A stretch of 64,000 bases of DNA from Burkholderia sp. Bp9142 (GTDB lineage Bacteria; Pseudomonadota; Gammaproteobacteria; Burkholderiales; Burkholderiaceae): assembly GCF_003853415.1 (NCBI RefSeq), contig NZ_QTPP01000032.1:24087-88086 (forward strand). The letters run 5' to 3'. The stretch's first letter is position 1. Every line of letters starts with the position of its first letter. The translations under genes were made by a program, and so were the position numbers. Below the pieces are notes generated by a model that had not been told where the DNA came from, made no database searches, and worked only from the letters and a program-made list of their open reading frames with translations. This document shows positions 38,206 through 47,106 of the stretch, in pieces.

Positions 38206-38218
38206 ATAGTTCAACTAT
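38206..38218. promoter_or_regulatory. LysR-type palindrome in divergent intergenic region
   Basis: ATAGTTCAACTAT is a perfect inverted repeat about a central C, in an A/T-rich patch 60 bases before the MFS start. Such T-N11-A sites are typical for LysR proteins. Confidence 0.5.
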
Positions 38219-38277
38219 ATCCATGAGGCAATCCGGGCGCCGCGCGGCGTCCGGCGGAACCTGAGAGGAGCATCGTC

Positions 38278-39540
38278 ATGAGCTGCCCGCGCGCATCGCG
38301 CGTCTTCTACGGCTGGTATGTGGTGGCGGCCGCGTTCGCCGTCACGTTCGTCGGATTCGGCAGTGCGTATACGTTCAGCGCATTCGTCGAATCGCTGCAG
38401 CGGGATTTCGCCGCCTCGCGCGGGCAGATCTCGCTCGTGTTCTCGCTGGCCGGCTTCCTGTATTTCGGCTTCGGCATCGTCAGCGGCCCGCTTGCCGATC
38501 GCTTCGGCTCCCGGCGGCTCGCCGTCACCGGCATGTTGCTGACGGCCGCCGGTTTCGCGGCGGCCGGTGCCGCGCATACGCTGCTGCAGGTCTATGTCGC
38601 GTACGGGCTCGGTGTCGGCTTCGGCGTCGGCTGCGCGTATGTGCCGGCCGTCGGCGCCGTGCAACGCTGGTTCGTGCGGCGGCGCGGCTTCGCGTCGGGG
38701 CTCGCGGTCGCGGGGATCGGCGTCGGCACGCTCGTGATGCCGCCGCTCGCGTCGGCGCTGATCGCGCACGTCGGCTGGCGCGGCGCGTATGTCACGCTCG
38801 CGGCGCTCGCGCTGGTGATGGGTGCGGGCATGTCGCTGCTGATCGAGAACGATCCGCGCGGACGCGGCTTGTTGCCCGACGGCGATGTGGCGCATACGCA
38901 ATCGGGCGCCGCGCCGCCCGGCGCCGCTTCATCGGTACCGGCCGGTGCGACCGTGCGCGAGGCCGTTACGTCGCGGCCGTTCGCGAGCCTCTACGCGGCG
39001 TGTCTCGTGTGCTCGTTCGGCGTCTTCGTGCCGTTCGTGCACCTTGTGCCGTACGCGCTCGATCACGGCGTCGCGCCATCGACGGCCGTCCTGCTGCTCG
39101 GCGCGATCGGCGTCGGCAGCACGGCAGGGCGCTTCTTCCTCGGCGGCCTCGCCGACCGCTTCGGCCGCCGTGCGTCGCTGCTCGCGATGTTCGCGGGCAT
39201 GGCCGTCGCGCTCGTTGCATGGGCCGGCGCCGGGGGCGTCGCGACGCTGGCCGCGTTCGCACTCGTGTTCGGCGTGTTCTACGGCGGCTGGGTCGCCGTG
39301 CTGCCCGCCGTCGTGATGGACTACTTCGGCGGCCGCAACGTGAGCGCGATCATCGGCGTGCTGTACACGAGCGTTGCGTTCGGCACGCTGATCGGGCCCG
39401 CGGCGGCCGGTTTCATCTACGACGCGGGCGGCGGCTATCTCGTGCCGATCCTTGCCAGCGCAGTTGCCAATGCGATCGCGTTCGCGATCGTCGCCACCAC
39501 CGGACGCGCGCCGGTGACCGCGCGCGCGGCCGGCCGCTAG
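38278..39540 (+). CDS. MFS transporter
   Basis: 420 residues, 12 predicted membrane helices. ATG 38278 follows GAGAGGAG. N-terminal VFYGWYVVAAAFAVTFVGFGSAYTF and the loop DRFGSRRLAVTG are typical of the monocarboxylate-type MFS group. A central hydrophilic loop spans about residues 195-225. The second half repeats DRFGRRASLL. It is divergent from a GcvA-type LysR regulator, likely its activator. The substrate is unknown. The nearby 3' region carries a degraded gene rather than a partner enzyme. Confidence 0.9.
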   Translation: MSCPRASRVFYGWYVVAAAFAVTFVGFGSAYTFSAFVESLQRDFAASRGQISLVFSLAGFLYFGFGIVSGPLADRFGSRRLAVTGMLLTAAGFAAAGAAHTLLQVYVAYGLGVGFGVGCAYVPAVGAVQRWFVRRRGFASGLAVAGIGVGTLVMPPLASALIAHVGWRGAYVTLAALALVMGAGMSLLIENDPRGRGLLPDGDVAHTQSGAAPPGAASSVPAGATVREAVTSRPFASLYAACLVCSFGVFVPFVHLVPYALDHGVAPSTAVLLLGAIGVGSTAGRFFLGGLADRFGRRASLLAMFAGMAVALVAWAGAGGVATLAAFALVFGVFYGGWVAVLPAVVMDYFGGRNVSAIIGVLYTSVAFGTLIGPAAAGFIYDAGGGYLVPILASAVANAIAFAIVATTGRAPVTARAAGR

Positions 39541-39643
39541 GCATGCGCCGCCGGTGCGCGGCCAGACGCCTCGCGGCCGGGCGTCATCCACGATTCCCGA
39601 TACGGTGTCCAGGGCGTCGATCATCGACGGGCGAAGGCGCATC

Positions 39644-39724
39644 GTGACATTCGACGAAGTTCGGCAGATCGCGCTGGCATGGCGCGGTGTCGAGGAGGGT
39701 ACGTCGTACGGCACACCCGCGATG
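39644..39724 (+). pseudogene. N-terminal remnant of an MmcQ/YjbR-family gene
   Basis: From GTG 39644 the frame reads VTFDEVRQIALAWRGVEEG and then TSYGTPAM, matching the start of MmcQ/YjbR DNA-binding-like proteins. After that the similarity stops abruptly. The frame continues into unrelated sequence and ends at 39904. The remaining ~90 residues of a normal protein are missing, so this is a truncated relic. Sequence after about 39780 is more A/T-rich than its surroundings. Confidence 0.45.
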
Positions 39725-39848
39725 CCGGGCGAGCCTGCATCGCCTTCAATCGCCCGATCCGGCGGCGCCCAAGCGGACGCCGAACCGGACCAGGCGTTGC
39801 ATCGGTTCGCATCGATGCAACAAGTGGTCCCATCGAAATTCTTCAATT

Positions 39849-39866
39849 GGTTCTTAGTGAAGAACC
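39849..39866. repeat. Palindrome in the A/T-rich patch upstream of the permease
   Basis: GGTTCTT and AAGAACC form a perfect 7-bp stem with an AGTG loop, about 265 bases before the permease start. It could be a regulator site or an RNA hairpin. Confidence 0.4.
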
Positions 39867-40130
39867 GTTTGGTGCTTACACTCCTTCGCTTCGAAGGCGG
39901 CTGACCGACAGCCGACGGAAAGGGCGCACGCGATGCGCCGGCATCCTTGAGCGCCGCATCGCACTCGCAGCTTCGCAGACTGCGTCGCGCACCGACCGGA
40001 ACAGGCTCGATCCGGTTCCGCCCGCATGCCGCGCACGCGCGGCGGGCTGCCGGGTTCAACAACGACAACTCCCCGCGCCGCCTTCACGCGACACCCGGTC
40101 GTACCGGAACCGTTTTTTGGAGAGAGACAC

Positions 40131-41522
40131 ATGAGTGGAAGCAACACAGGCCTCGGCACGGGTCTGAAGCAGCGTCACGTGACGATGATGTCGATTGCCG
40201 GCGTCATCGGCGCGGGCTTGTTCGTCGGCTCCGGCCACGCGATCGCGGAGGCCGGTCCGGCTTCGATCCTTGCGTATGCGATCGCGGGCGTGCTGGTCGT
40301 GCTGGTGATGCGCATGCTCGGCGAGATGGCCGTCGCGCATCCGGACAGCGGTTCGTTCTCGACCTATGCCGATCGCGCGATCGGCCACTGGGCCGGCTTC
40401 GCCATCGGCTGGCTGTACTGGTGGTTCTGGGTGCTCGTGATCCCGATCGAGGCGACGGCCGCCGCGACCATTCTCAATGCGTGGTTCCCCGGTGTCGCGA
40501 CCTGGATCTTCGCGCTCGGCATCACGCTGCTGCTGACGATCACCAACCTCTTCTCGGTCAAGAACTACGGCGAATTCGAATTCTGGTTCGCGCTGATCAA
40601 GGTCGTCGCGATCGTCGTGTTCCTCTGCATCGGCGGCGCGGCGATCGTCGGCATCGTGCCCGCGCCGGCCGTATCGGGCGTGTCGAACCTCTTCGTGCAC
40701 CAGGGCTTCATGCCGAACGGCGCCGGCGCGGTGCTCGCGGCGATGCTGACGACGATGTTCTCGTTCCTCGGCACCGAGATCGTGACGATCGCGGCCGCCG
40801 AGTCGGACAACCCGCAACGCCAGATCGTGCGCGCAACGAACTCCGTCATCTGGCGCATCACGCTGTTCTATCTCGGCTCGATCCTCGTCGTCGCGGCCAT
40901 CGTGCCGTGGAACGATCCGCTGCTGCCGAAGCACGGCTCGTACCAGCGCGCGATGGAGCTGATCGGCGTTCCGAACGCGAAGGCCATCATCGACGTGATC
41001 GTGCTCGTGTCGGTCGCGAGCTGCCTGAATTCCGCGCTGTACACCGCATCGCGGATGCTGTTCTCGCTGTCCAGGCGCAAGGACGCGCCCGCGTTCCTGC
41101 ACGGCACCGACTCGACCGGCACGCCGCGTGCGGCCGTGCTCGCATCGACCGCGTTCGGTTTCTTGACCGTGATCGCGAACTACCTGATGCCGGAGCAGGT
41201 GTTCGGCTTCCTGCTGGCAACGTCGGGTGCGATCGCGCTGCTCGTGTATCTCGTGATCGCGATCTCGCAGCTGCGCATGCGCAAGACGCTCGAATCGGGC
41301 GGCGCCGACCTCGCGTTGCGGATGTGGCTGTTCCCGTGGCTCACGTGGGCGGTGATCCTGTTCATCTGCGGCACGCTGACCGTGATGTTCGTCAGCGAGG
41401 AACACCGGATGGAAGTGGGGGCGACGGCCGTGCTCGCGCTGATCGTGCTGTTTGCCTCGTGGCTGAACAAGCGCGGTCGCGATGCGCAGGCGCATGCGGG
41501 GCGGCGCGTTTCGGCGACGTGA
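40131..41522 (+). CDS. gabP: Amino-acid permease, GabP type
   Basis: 463 residues from ATG 40131, preceded by GGAGAGAGA. Twelve membrane helices of the amino-acid transporter (AAT) branch. Signatures are LKQRHVTMMSIAGVIGAGLFVGSG, which forms the unwound first helix, and IGWLYWWFWVLVIPIEATAAA, both shared with E. coli GabP, a 4-aminobutyrate:H+ symporter. The branch also includes Phe, Lys and Pro carriers, so the substrate is provisional. It is alone in its operon, with a 14-bp-stem terminator shared with the convergent ychF. Confidence 0.88.
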   Translation: MSGSNTGLGTGLKQRHVTMMSIAGVIGAGLFVGSGHAIAEAGPASILAYAIAGVLVVLVMRMLGEMAVAHPDSGSFSTYADRAIGHWAGFAIGWLYWWFWVLVIPIEATAAATILNAWFPGVATWIFALGITLLLTITNLFSVKNYGEFEFWFALIKVVAIVVFLCIGGAAIVGIVPAPAVSGVSNLFVHQGFMPNGAGAVLAAMLTTMFSFLGTEIVTIAAAESDNPQRQIVRATNSVIWRITLFYLGSILVVAAIVPWNDPLLPKHGSYQRAMELIGVPNAKAIIDVIVLVSVASCLNSALYTASRMLFSLSRRKDAPAFLHGTDSTGTPRAAVLASTAFGFLTVIANYLMPEQVFGFLLATSGAIALLVYLVIAISQLRMRKTLESGGADLALRMWLFPWLTWAVILFICGTLTVMFVSEEHRMEVGATAVLALIVLFASWLNKRGRDAQAHAGRRVSAT

Positions 41523-41588
41523 TGGACTGACGAGCCGAAGGCGGGCGGTGCTCGCCTTCGGCTGGCGGGGCAGGTCCCGTGATGAAAA

Positions 41589-41620
41589 ATGGGCCGATTG
41601 GCGTTTGCCAATCGGCCCAT
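41589..41620. terminator. Bidirectional intrinsic terminator
   Basis: A 14-bp stem ATGGGCCGATTGGC with its complement around GTTT. It is followed by GTGCTTTT on the plus strand and TTTTC on the minus strand, between convergent gabP and ychF. Confidence 0.85.
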
Positions 41621-41687
41621 GTGCTTTTCGCGCAAGCGGCGCATCATGCGATGCCGAGCGTATCGCACGGCATCGGCAAGGCACGTA

Positions 41688-42782
41688 TCAAACGTTGAAC
41701 AGGAAGTTCATCACGTCCCCGTCGTGCACGACATATTCCTTCCCTTCCGCGCGCATCTTGCCGGCTTCCTTCGCACCCTGTTCGCCCTTGTACGTGACGA
41801 AGTCGTCGAAGGCGATCGTCTGCGCGCGAATGAAGCCGCGCTCGAAGTCGGTATGGATCACGCCGGCCGCTTGCGGCGCCGTGTCGCCGACGTGGATCGT
41901 CCACGCGCGCACTTCCTTCACGCCCGCGGTGAAGTAGGTCTGCAGGCCGAGCAGCTTGAAGCCCGCGCGGATCACGCGGTCGAGGCCCGGCTCTTCCATG
42001 CCCATGTCGGTGAGGAACGCTTCCTTGTCCGCATCGTCGAGATCGGCGATTTCCGCCTCGATTGCCGCGCACACCGCGACCACCGGCGAGTTCTCGGCTT
42101 CCGCGTACTTGCGTACCGCGTCGAGGTGCGGGTTGTTCTCGAAGCCGTCGTCCTTCACGTTCGCGACGTACATCGCCGGCTTCGCGGTGATCAGGCAGAA
42201 CGGCTTGAGCAGCGCCTGCTCGTCGTCCGACAGATCGAGGCCGCGCACGGCCTTGCCCTGGTCGAGGTGCGCGCGCACCTTCTCGAGCACCGCGGCGAGC
42301 TTGACCGCTTCCTTGTCGTTGCCCGACTTCGCGGCCTTCGAGTAGCGCGTGAGCGCCTTCTCGACGGTGCCGAGGTCGGCGAGCGCGAGTTCCGTGTTGA
42401 TCACTTCGATGTCGTCGATCGGGCTGACCTTGCCGGCGACGTGGATGACGTTGTCGTCCTCGAAGCAGCGCACGACGTGCGTGATCGCATCGGTTTCGCG
42501 GATGTTCGCGAGGAACTGGTTGCCGAGGCCTTCGCCCTTGCTCGCGCCCGCTACGAGGCCCGCGATGTCGACGAATTCGACGACGGCCGGCACGATGCGT
42601 TCCGGGGTGATGATTTCGGCGAGCGCCTTCAGGCGCGTGTCAGGCACTTCGACGATGCCGACGTTCGGCTCGATCGTGCAGAACGGGTAGTTCTCGGCGG
42701 CGATGCCGGCCTTGGTCAGCGCATTGAACAGGGTGGACTTGCCGACGTTGGGCAAGCCGACGATGCCGCATTTGAGGCTCAT
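41688..42782 (-). CDS. ychF: Ribosome-associated ATPase YchF
   Basis: 364 residues. The G1 loop GLPNVGKST (9-17) and the G3 segment VDIAGLVAGASKGEGLGNQF are followed by a coiled-coil insertion and the C-terminal TGS-like domain ending EYVVHDGDVMNFLFNV. YchF (OLA1 family) is Obg-like but prefers ATP because its NKxD motif is altered; here that region reads ANVKDDG. It binds the ribosome and modulates stress responses such as catalase activity. Monocistronic, cytoplasmic. Confidence 0.97.
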   Translation of the reverse strand: MSLKCGIVGLPNVGKSTLFNALTKAGIAAENYPFCTIEPNVGIVEVPDTRLKALAEIITPERIVPAVVEFVDIAGLVAGASKGEGLGNQFLANIRETDAITHVVRCFEDDNVIHVAGKVSPIDDIEVINTELALADLGTVEKALTRYSKAAKSGNDKEAVKLAAVLEKVRAHLDQGKAVRGLDLSDDEQALLKPFCLITAKPAMYVANVKDDGFENNPHLDAVRKYAEAENSPVVAVCAAIEAEIADLDDADKEAFLTDMGMEEPGLDRVIRAGFKLLGLQTYFTAGVKEVRAWTIHVGDTAPQAAGVIHTDFERGFIRAQTIAFDDFVTYKGEQGAKEAGKMRAEGKEYVVHDGDVMNFLFNV

Positions 42783-43026
42783 GGAATCCTTCGGACGGGT
42801 GAGGCGGCGCGGCCGGACGAAGCGCGGCGGCGCGGGAAAAATAGGGACGGCCGGCGCCTGGGGCGCGGCGGGCCGACGTTCAAAGGCGCTATTGTACCGT
42901 GCCGGCGCCCCGGTTTCCGGCCTTCCCCCGAACGCCCGATGCGACGGGCCGCCGCGCTGCCGGGCCCGTCAGCGATTCTGCTGATTTCCCGCAAAGTCCG
43001 GCCGCGTAAGGGATTGGCCCCGCAGC

Positions 43027-43032
43027 TATAAT
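43027..43032 (+). promoter_or_regulatory. Consensus -10 box directly upstream of ubiH-like gene
   Basis: A perfect TATAAT overlaps the first candidate ATG (43031), and the second candidate (ATG 43040) lies at about the expected transcription start. This implies a leaderless or nearly leaderless mRNA. Confidence 0.45.
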
Positions 43033-43039
43033 GCCCGCC

Positions 43040-44209
43040 ATGACTGCCCACCACACCTTCGACGTCGCCGTGGTCGGCGGCGGGCTCGTCGGCAAGACGG
43101 CCGCGCTCGCGCTGACCCAGTCCGGCTACAAGACTGCCTTGCTCGCCCAGCCGGCCACGCCGCGCCCCGCCGATCTCGCGTTCGACACGCGCATCTACGC
43201 GCTGTCGTCCAGCTCGCAGGCATTGCTGGAGCGGCTGCGGGTCTGGCAGGCGCTCGACCATGGCCGGCTCGCGCCGGTCTACGACATGCGCGTGTACGGC
43301 GATGCGCACGCGGAACTGCATTTCTCCGCGTACCAGGCCTCCGTGCCGCAACTCGCGTGGATCGCCGAATCGTCGCTGATCGAGACGTCGCTCGACGCCG
43401 CGCTGCGGTTCCAGCCGAACCTCACGTGGTTCGACGCGCGCGCGCAGGGCTTCGACGTGCGCGACGACGCGGCCGTGCTCACGCTGTCGTCGGGGCAAGT
43501 GCTCGAAGCGGATCTCGTGGTCGGCGCGGACGGCGCGCATTCATGGGTGCGCGCTCAAATGGGGGCCAAGGTCGAGCGGCGCGATTACCGGCAGACGGGC
43601 GTGGTCGCGAACTTCAAGGCGTCGCTCCCGCACCGCGAGACCGCCAGCCAATGGTTCCGCGACGGCGAGATCGTCGCGCTGCTGCCGCTGCCGGACGGTC
43701 ATGTATCGCTCGTGTGGTCCGCGCACACCGCGCACGCGGACGAACTGCTCGCACTCGATCCCGCGCAGCTCGCGGCCGAGGTCGAGCGCGTGTCGCACGG
43801 CCAGGTCGGCACGCTCGAATGCGTGACGCCCGCCGCGGGTTTCCCGCTCGCGCTGCAGACCGTCGACAGGCTGATCGCCCCGCGCGTCGCGCTCGTCGGC
43901 GATGCCGCGCACCTGATCCACCCGCTCGCGGGGCAGGGGATGAACCTCGGGCTGCGCGACGTCGCGGCGCTCGCCGATGCGATCGCGAACAAGGAGAGCT
44001 TCCGCAACCTCGGCGACACGGTGCTGCTGCGTCGCTACGAGCGTTCGCGCCGCGAGGACATCCGCGCGCTGATGGTCGCGACCGACGGGCTGCAGCGGCT
44101 GTTCGCGGTGCCGGGCTCGTTCGCGAAGGCGGTGCGCAACGCGGGCATGGCGTTCGTCGGCGCGCAGCCGCTCGTGAAACGCTGGTTGGTGTCGGCCGCG
44201 CTCGGCTGA
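43040..44209 (+). CDS. UbiH/UbiF-family FAD-dependent hydroxylase
   Basis: 389 residues from ATG 43040; the ATG at 43031 would add three residues but overlaps a TATAAT box. The Rossmann loop VAVVGGGLVGKTAAL binds the FAD adenine. The DG motif VVGADGAHSWVR and the late GDAAHLIHPLAGQGMNLGLRD are diagnostic of the UbiH/UbiF/Coq6 group of ubiquinone hydroxylases. It probably hydroxylates the benzoquinone ring in ubiquinone synthesis, but which position is not determinable. Next gene is dsbC, 90 bases on, probably separately transcribed. Confidence 0.93.
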   Translation: MTAHHTFDVAVVGGGLVGKTAALALTQSGYKTALLAQPATPRPADLAFDTRIYALSSSSQALLERLRVWQALDHGRLAPVYDMRVYGDAHAELHFSAYQASVPQLAWIAESSLIETSLDAALRFQPNLTWFDARAQGFDVRDDAAVLTLSSGQVLEADLVVGADGAHSWVRAQMGAKVERRDYRQTGVVANFKASLPHRETASQWFRDGEIVALLPLPDGHVSLVWSAHTAHADELLALDPAQLAAEVERVSHGQVGTLECVTPAAGFPLALQTVDRLIAPRVALVGDAAHLIHPLAGQGMNLGLRDVAALADAIANKESFRNLGDTVLLRRYERSRREDIRALMVATDGLQRLFAVPGSFAKAVRNAGMAFVGAQPLVKRWLVSAALG

Positions 44210-44299
44210 TCGAACCTTCGCTCGCTCGGCCTGTCGGACAGGGTCCCGTTACGGCGTACACTGTGACGTGCACTCCGATTGAGCTGAAGGAACGACTAG

Positions 44300-45028
44300 A
44301 TGAAAAAAACGATCCGCATCGCATCGCTGGCGCTGGCCGTCACGATGGCGACGCTCGGCTGCACCGCGCAGGCCGACCAAACCACCGACAAGCTGAAAGC
44401 CACGCTGCAATCGCGTCTCGGCAGCGACGCGCCGATCAAGAGCGTGTCGAAATCGCCGGTCGCGGGCCTGTACGAAGTCAACCTCGGCACGCAGATCATC
44501 TATAGCGATGCAGCCGGCGACTACGTGCTGCTCGGCGATCTCGTCGACACCAAGACGCACAAGAACCTGACCGACGCACGCCTGTCCGACCTCAACAAGA
44601 TCGACTTCGCGAGCCTGCCGCTCGCCAACGCGATCAAGGTCGTCAAGGGCAACGGCGCACGCAAGATCGCGGTGTTCTCCGATCCGAACTGCCCGTACTG
44701 CAAGAAGCTCGAGACGACACTGCAGTCGGTCGACAACGTGACCGTCTACACGTTCCTGTACCCGGTGCTGTCGCCCGATTCGACCACGAAGTCGAAGGCG
44801 ATCTGGTGCGCGACCGACCGCGCGAAAACCTGGGAGGGCTGGATGCTCGACCATCGCGTACCGTCCGGCGCCGGCACCTGCGATACGACTGCGCTCGACA
44901 AGAACCTCGCGCTCGGCCGCGGGATGAACGTCACGGGCACGCCGACGATCTTCCTGCCCGACGGCCGTCGCCTGCCGGGCGCGGTGTCGGCCGACCAGCT
45001 GAACCAGGCGCTGGCGTCGAGCAAGTAA
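44300..45028 (+). CDS. dsbC: Thiol:disulfide interchange protein DsbC
   Basis: 242 residues. A signal peptide ends TAQA, so it is periplasmic. The N-terminal dimerisation domain is residues ~27-85. The thioredoxin-like domain has the active site CPYC (131-134) in FSDPNCPYCKKLE, and the cis-Pro loop GTPTIFLPDGRRLPG. A second pair of Cys (ICATD/GTCDT region) gives the structural disulfide. DsbC isomerises wrong disulfides in secreted proteins and is kept reduced by DsbD (not in the window). It is 115 bases before the M61 peptidase gene. Confidence 0.96.
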   Translation: MKKTIRIASLALAVTMATLGCTAQADQTTDKLKATLQSRLGSDAPIKSVSKSPVAGLYEVNLGTQIIYSDAAGDYVLLGDLVDTKTHKNLTDARLSDLNKIDFASLPLANAIKVVKGNGARKIAVFSDPNCPYCKKLETTLQSVDNVTVYTFLYPVLSPDSTTKSKAIWCATDRAKTWEGWMLDHRVPSGAGTCDTTALDKNLALGRGMNVTGTPTIFLPDGRRLPGAVSADQLNQALASSK

Positions 45029-45143
45029 CCGACCGATACGCCGGGCCGCATGGCCCGGCCAGCGAGGGGCGCCCGCGATATCCGCCGGCGCCTCTCTTCG
45101 TTTCCGCCGCCGTATTCCGTCCGATTTTCGACCGATTGCCACG

Positions 45144-46943
45144 ATGACCCAGCCGATCCGTTATTCGATTGCCCCGAAAGATCTTGCCGCGCACCTGTTC
45201 GAAGTGTCGGTGACGGTCGCCGATCCCGATCCCGAAGGCCAGCGTTTCTCGCTGCCGGTCTGGATTCCGGGCAGCTATCTCGTGCGCGAGTTCGCGCGCA
45301 ACATCGTGACGCTCGCCGCGTTCAACGACGCGGGCCGCAAGGTGCGGATCGCGAAAACCGACAAGAACACGTGGCAGGCCGCGCCGGTGAACGGCGCGCT
45401 GACGCTGCGCTACGACGTGTACGCATGGGACCTGTCGGTCCGCTCCGCGTATCTCGACGAATCGGGCGGCTTCTTCAACGCCACGGCCGTGTTCCTGAGC
45501 GTCGCCGGCCGCGAGGATGCGCCGTGCGAAGTCGACATCGCGAAACCGGCGGGCCCGGCGTTCCGCACGTGGCGTGTCGGCACGTCGCTGCCCGAGGCGC
45601 GCGGTACCAAGCGCTACGGGTTCGGCGCGTATCGCGCATCCAACTACGACGAGCTTGCCGACCATCCGGTGACGATCGGCGAATTCGCGCTGGCGACGTT
45701 CGACGCGCACGGCGTGCAGCACGACATCGTGATCGCCGGGCGCGTGACGCAGCTCGACATGGAGCGCCTGCGCACCGACCTGAAGCGCGTGTGCGAAGCG
45801 CAGATCGCGCTGTTCGAGCCGAAATCGAAGCAGGCGCCGATGGAGCGCTACGTGTTCATGACGCTCGCGGTCAGCGACGGCTACGGCGGCCTCGAGCACC
45901 GTGCGTCGACCGCGCTGATCTGCAACCGCACCGATTTGCCGGTGAAGGGCCGGCCGGAAACGACGGAAGGCTATCGCACGTATCTCGGCCTGTGCAGCCA
46001 CGAGTATTTCCACACGTGGAACGTGAAGCGCATCAAGCCGGCCGCGTTCGTGCCGTACGACCTCGCGCGGGAAAACTACACGTCGCTGCTGTGGCTGTTC
46101 GAGGGCTTCACGTCGTATTACGACGACCTGATGCTCGTGCGCGGCGGGCTGATGTCGCAGGACGAATATTTCGCGGCGCTCGGCCGCACGGTCGGCGGCG
46201 TGCTGCGCGGCACGGGGCGCCTGAAGCAGAGCGTCGCGGAAAGCTCGTTCGACGCGTGGGTCAAGTATTACCGCCAGGACGAGAACGCGACCAACGCGAT
46301 CGTCAGCTACTACACGAAGGGTTCGCTCGTCGCGCTCGCGTTCGATCTCGCGATCCGCGCGCAGACGCGCAACCGCAAGTCGCTCGACGACGTGATGCGT
46401 CTGCTGTGGCAGCGCTACGGCCGCGAGTTCTATCGCGGCAAGCAGGCGGGCGTCGAGGAACACGAGGTCGAGACGCTGATCGAGGAAGCGACGGGCGTTG
46501 CGCTCGGCCGGCTGTTCGCCGACGCCGTGTACGGCACGCGCGACCTGCCGCTCGCCGAACTGCTCGCGCCGTTCGGCGTGACGCTCGCGCCCGAGGTTGC
46601 AAATGGCGCGACCGCGAAGCCGACGATCGGCGCGCGCTTGCGCGGCGGTGCGGACTGCACGCTGGCGGCCGTCTACGAAGGCGGCGGCGCGCATCGCGCG
46701 GGGCTGTCGTCCGGCGACACGCTGATCGCGCTCGACGGGCTGCGGGTTACCGGCACGAATCTCGACATGCTGCTCGCGCGCTACCGGCCGGGCGACAAGG
46801 TCGAGGTGCACGCATTCCGCCGCGACGAGCTGCGGACCGCGAAACTGAAGCTGGACGGGCCGGAAGTCACGCGCTACCGGCTCACGGCGGCCGCGAAACC
46901 GGCCGCCGCGCACAAGGCCCGGGAAGCCTGGCTGAAGGGCTGA
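45144..46943 (+). CDS. M61-family glycyl aminopeptidase-like protein with PDZ domain
   Basis: 599 residues. An N-terminal all-beta domain (about 5-200) precedes the catalytic domain with the zinc motif HEYFHTW (His286, Glu287, His290) and the downstream Glu in WLFEGFTSYYDD. A C-terminal PDZ domain (about 490-575, RAGLSSGDTLIALDGLRV) probably binds substrate tails. M61 enzymes are rare bacterial aminopeptidases with some preference for Gly/Ala. No signal peptide, so it is presumably cytoplasmic. The stop codon falls inside an 8-base tandem repeat. Confidence 0.93.
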   Translation: MTQPIRYSIAPKDLAAHLFEVSVTVADPDPEGQRFSLPVWIPGSYLVREFARNIVTLAAFNDAGRKVRIAKTDKNTWQAAPVNGALTLRYDVYAWDLSVRSAYLDESGGFFNATAVFLSVAGREDAPCEVDIAKPAGPAFRTWRVGTSLPEARGTKRYGFGAYRASNYDELADHPVTIGEFALATFDAHGVQHDIVIAGRVTQLDMERLRTDLKRVCEAQIALFEPKSKQAPMERYVFMTLAVSDGYGGLEHRASTALICNRTDLPVKGRPETTEGYRTYLGLCSHEYFHTWNVKRIKPAAFVPYDLARENYTSLLWLFEGFTSYYDDLMLVRGGLMSQDEYFAALGRTVGGVLRGTGRLKQSVAESSFDAWVKYYRQDENATNAIVSYYTKGSLVALAFDLAIRAQTRNRKSLDDVMRLLWQRYGREFYRGKQAGVEEHEVETLIEEATGVALGRLFADAVYGTRDLPLAELLAPFGVTLAPEVANGATAKPTIGARLRGGADCTLAAVYEGGGAHRAGLSSGDTLIALDGLRVTGTNLDMLLARYRPGDKVEVHAFRRDELRTAKLKLDGPEVTRYRLTAAAKPAAAHKAREAWLKG

Positions 46944-46960
46944 AGGGCTGAAGGGCTGAG
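46931..46960 (+). repeat. Octanucleotide tandem repeat spanning the M61 stop codon
   Basis: GCTGAAGG is present three times in a row followed by GCTGAG. The TGA stop of the M61 gene lies in the second copy. A change of copy number would shift or move the C-terminus by a few residues. Confidence 0.7.
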
Positions 46961-46991
46961 CAGGTGCGAGCGGGATTCGGGGCGTGATCAT

Positions 46992-47017
46992 GGATTGTTC
47001 TGTTGCTGCAACAATCC
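46992..47017. promoter_or_regulatory. Palindrome upstream of azoR
   Basis: GGATTGTT and AACAATCC enclose CTGTTGCTGC, about 90 bases before the azoreductase start. It could be the site of an unknown regulator of the enzyme. Confidence 0.4.
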
Positions 47018-47106
47018 GTCGCCCGTAGCCCGCTTTTTCGCGATCATGCGGCCACGCACAATGGCGTCACTCGCGCTACCGAAGCGCAACCTAACTGGAG
47101 CCTGAC

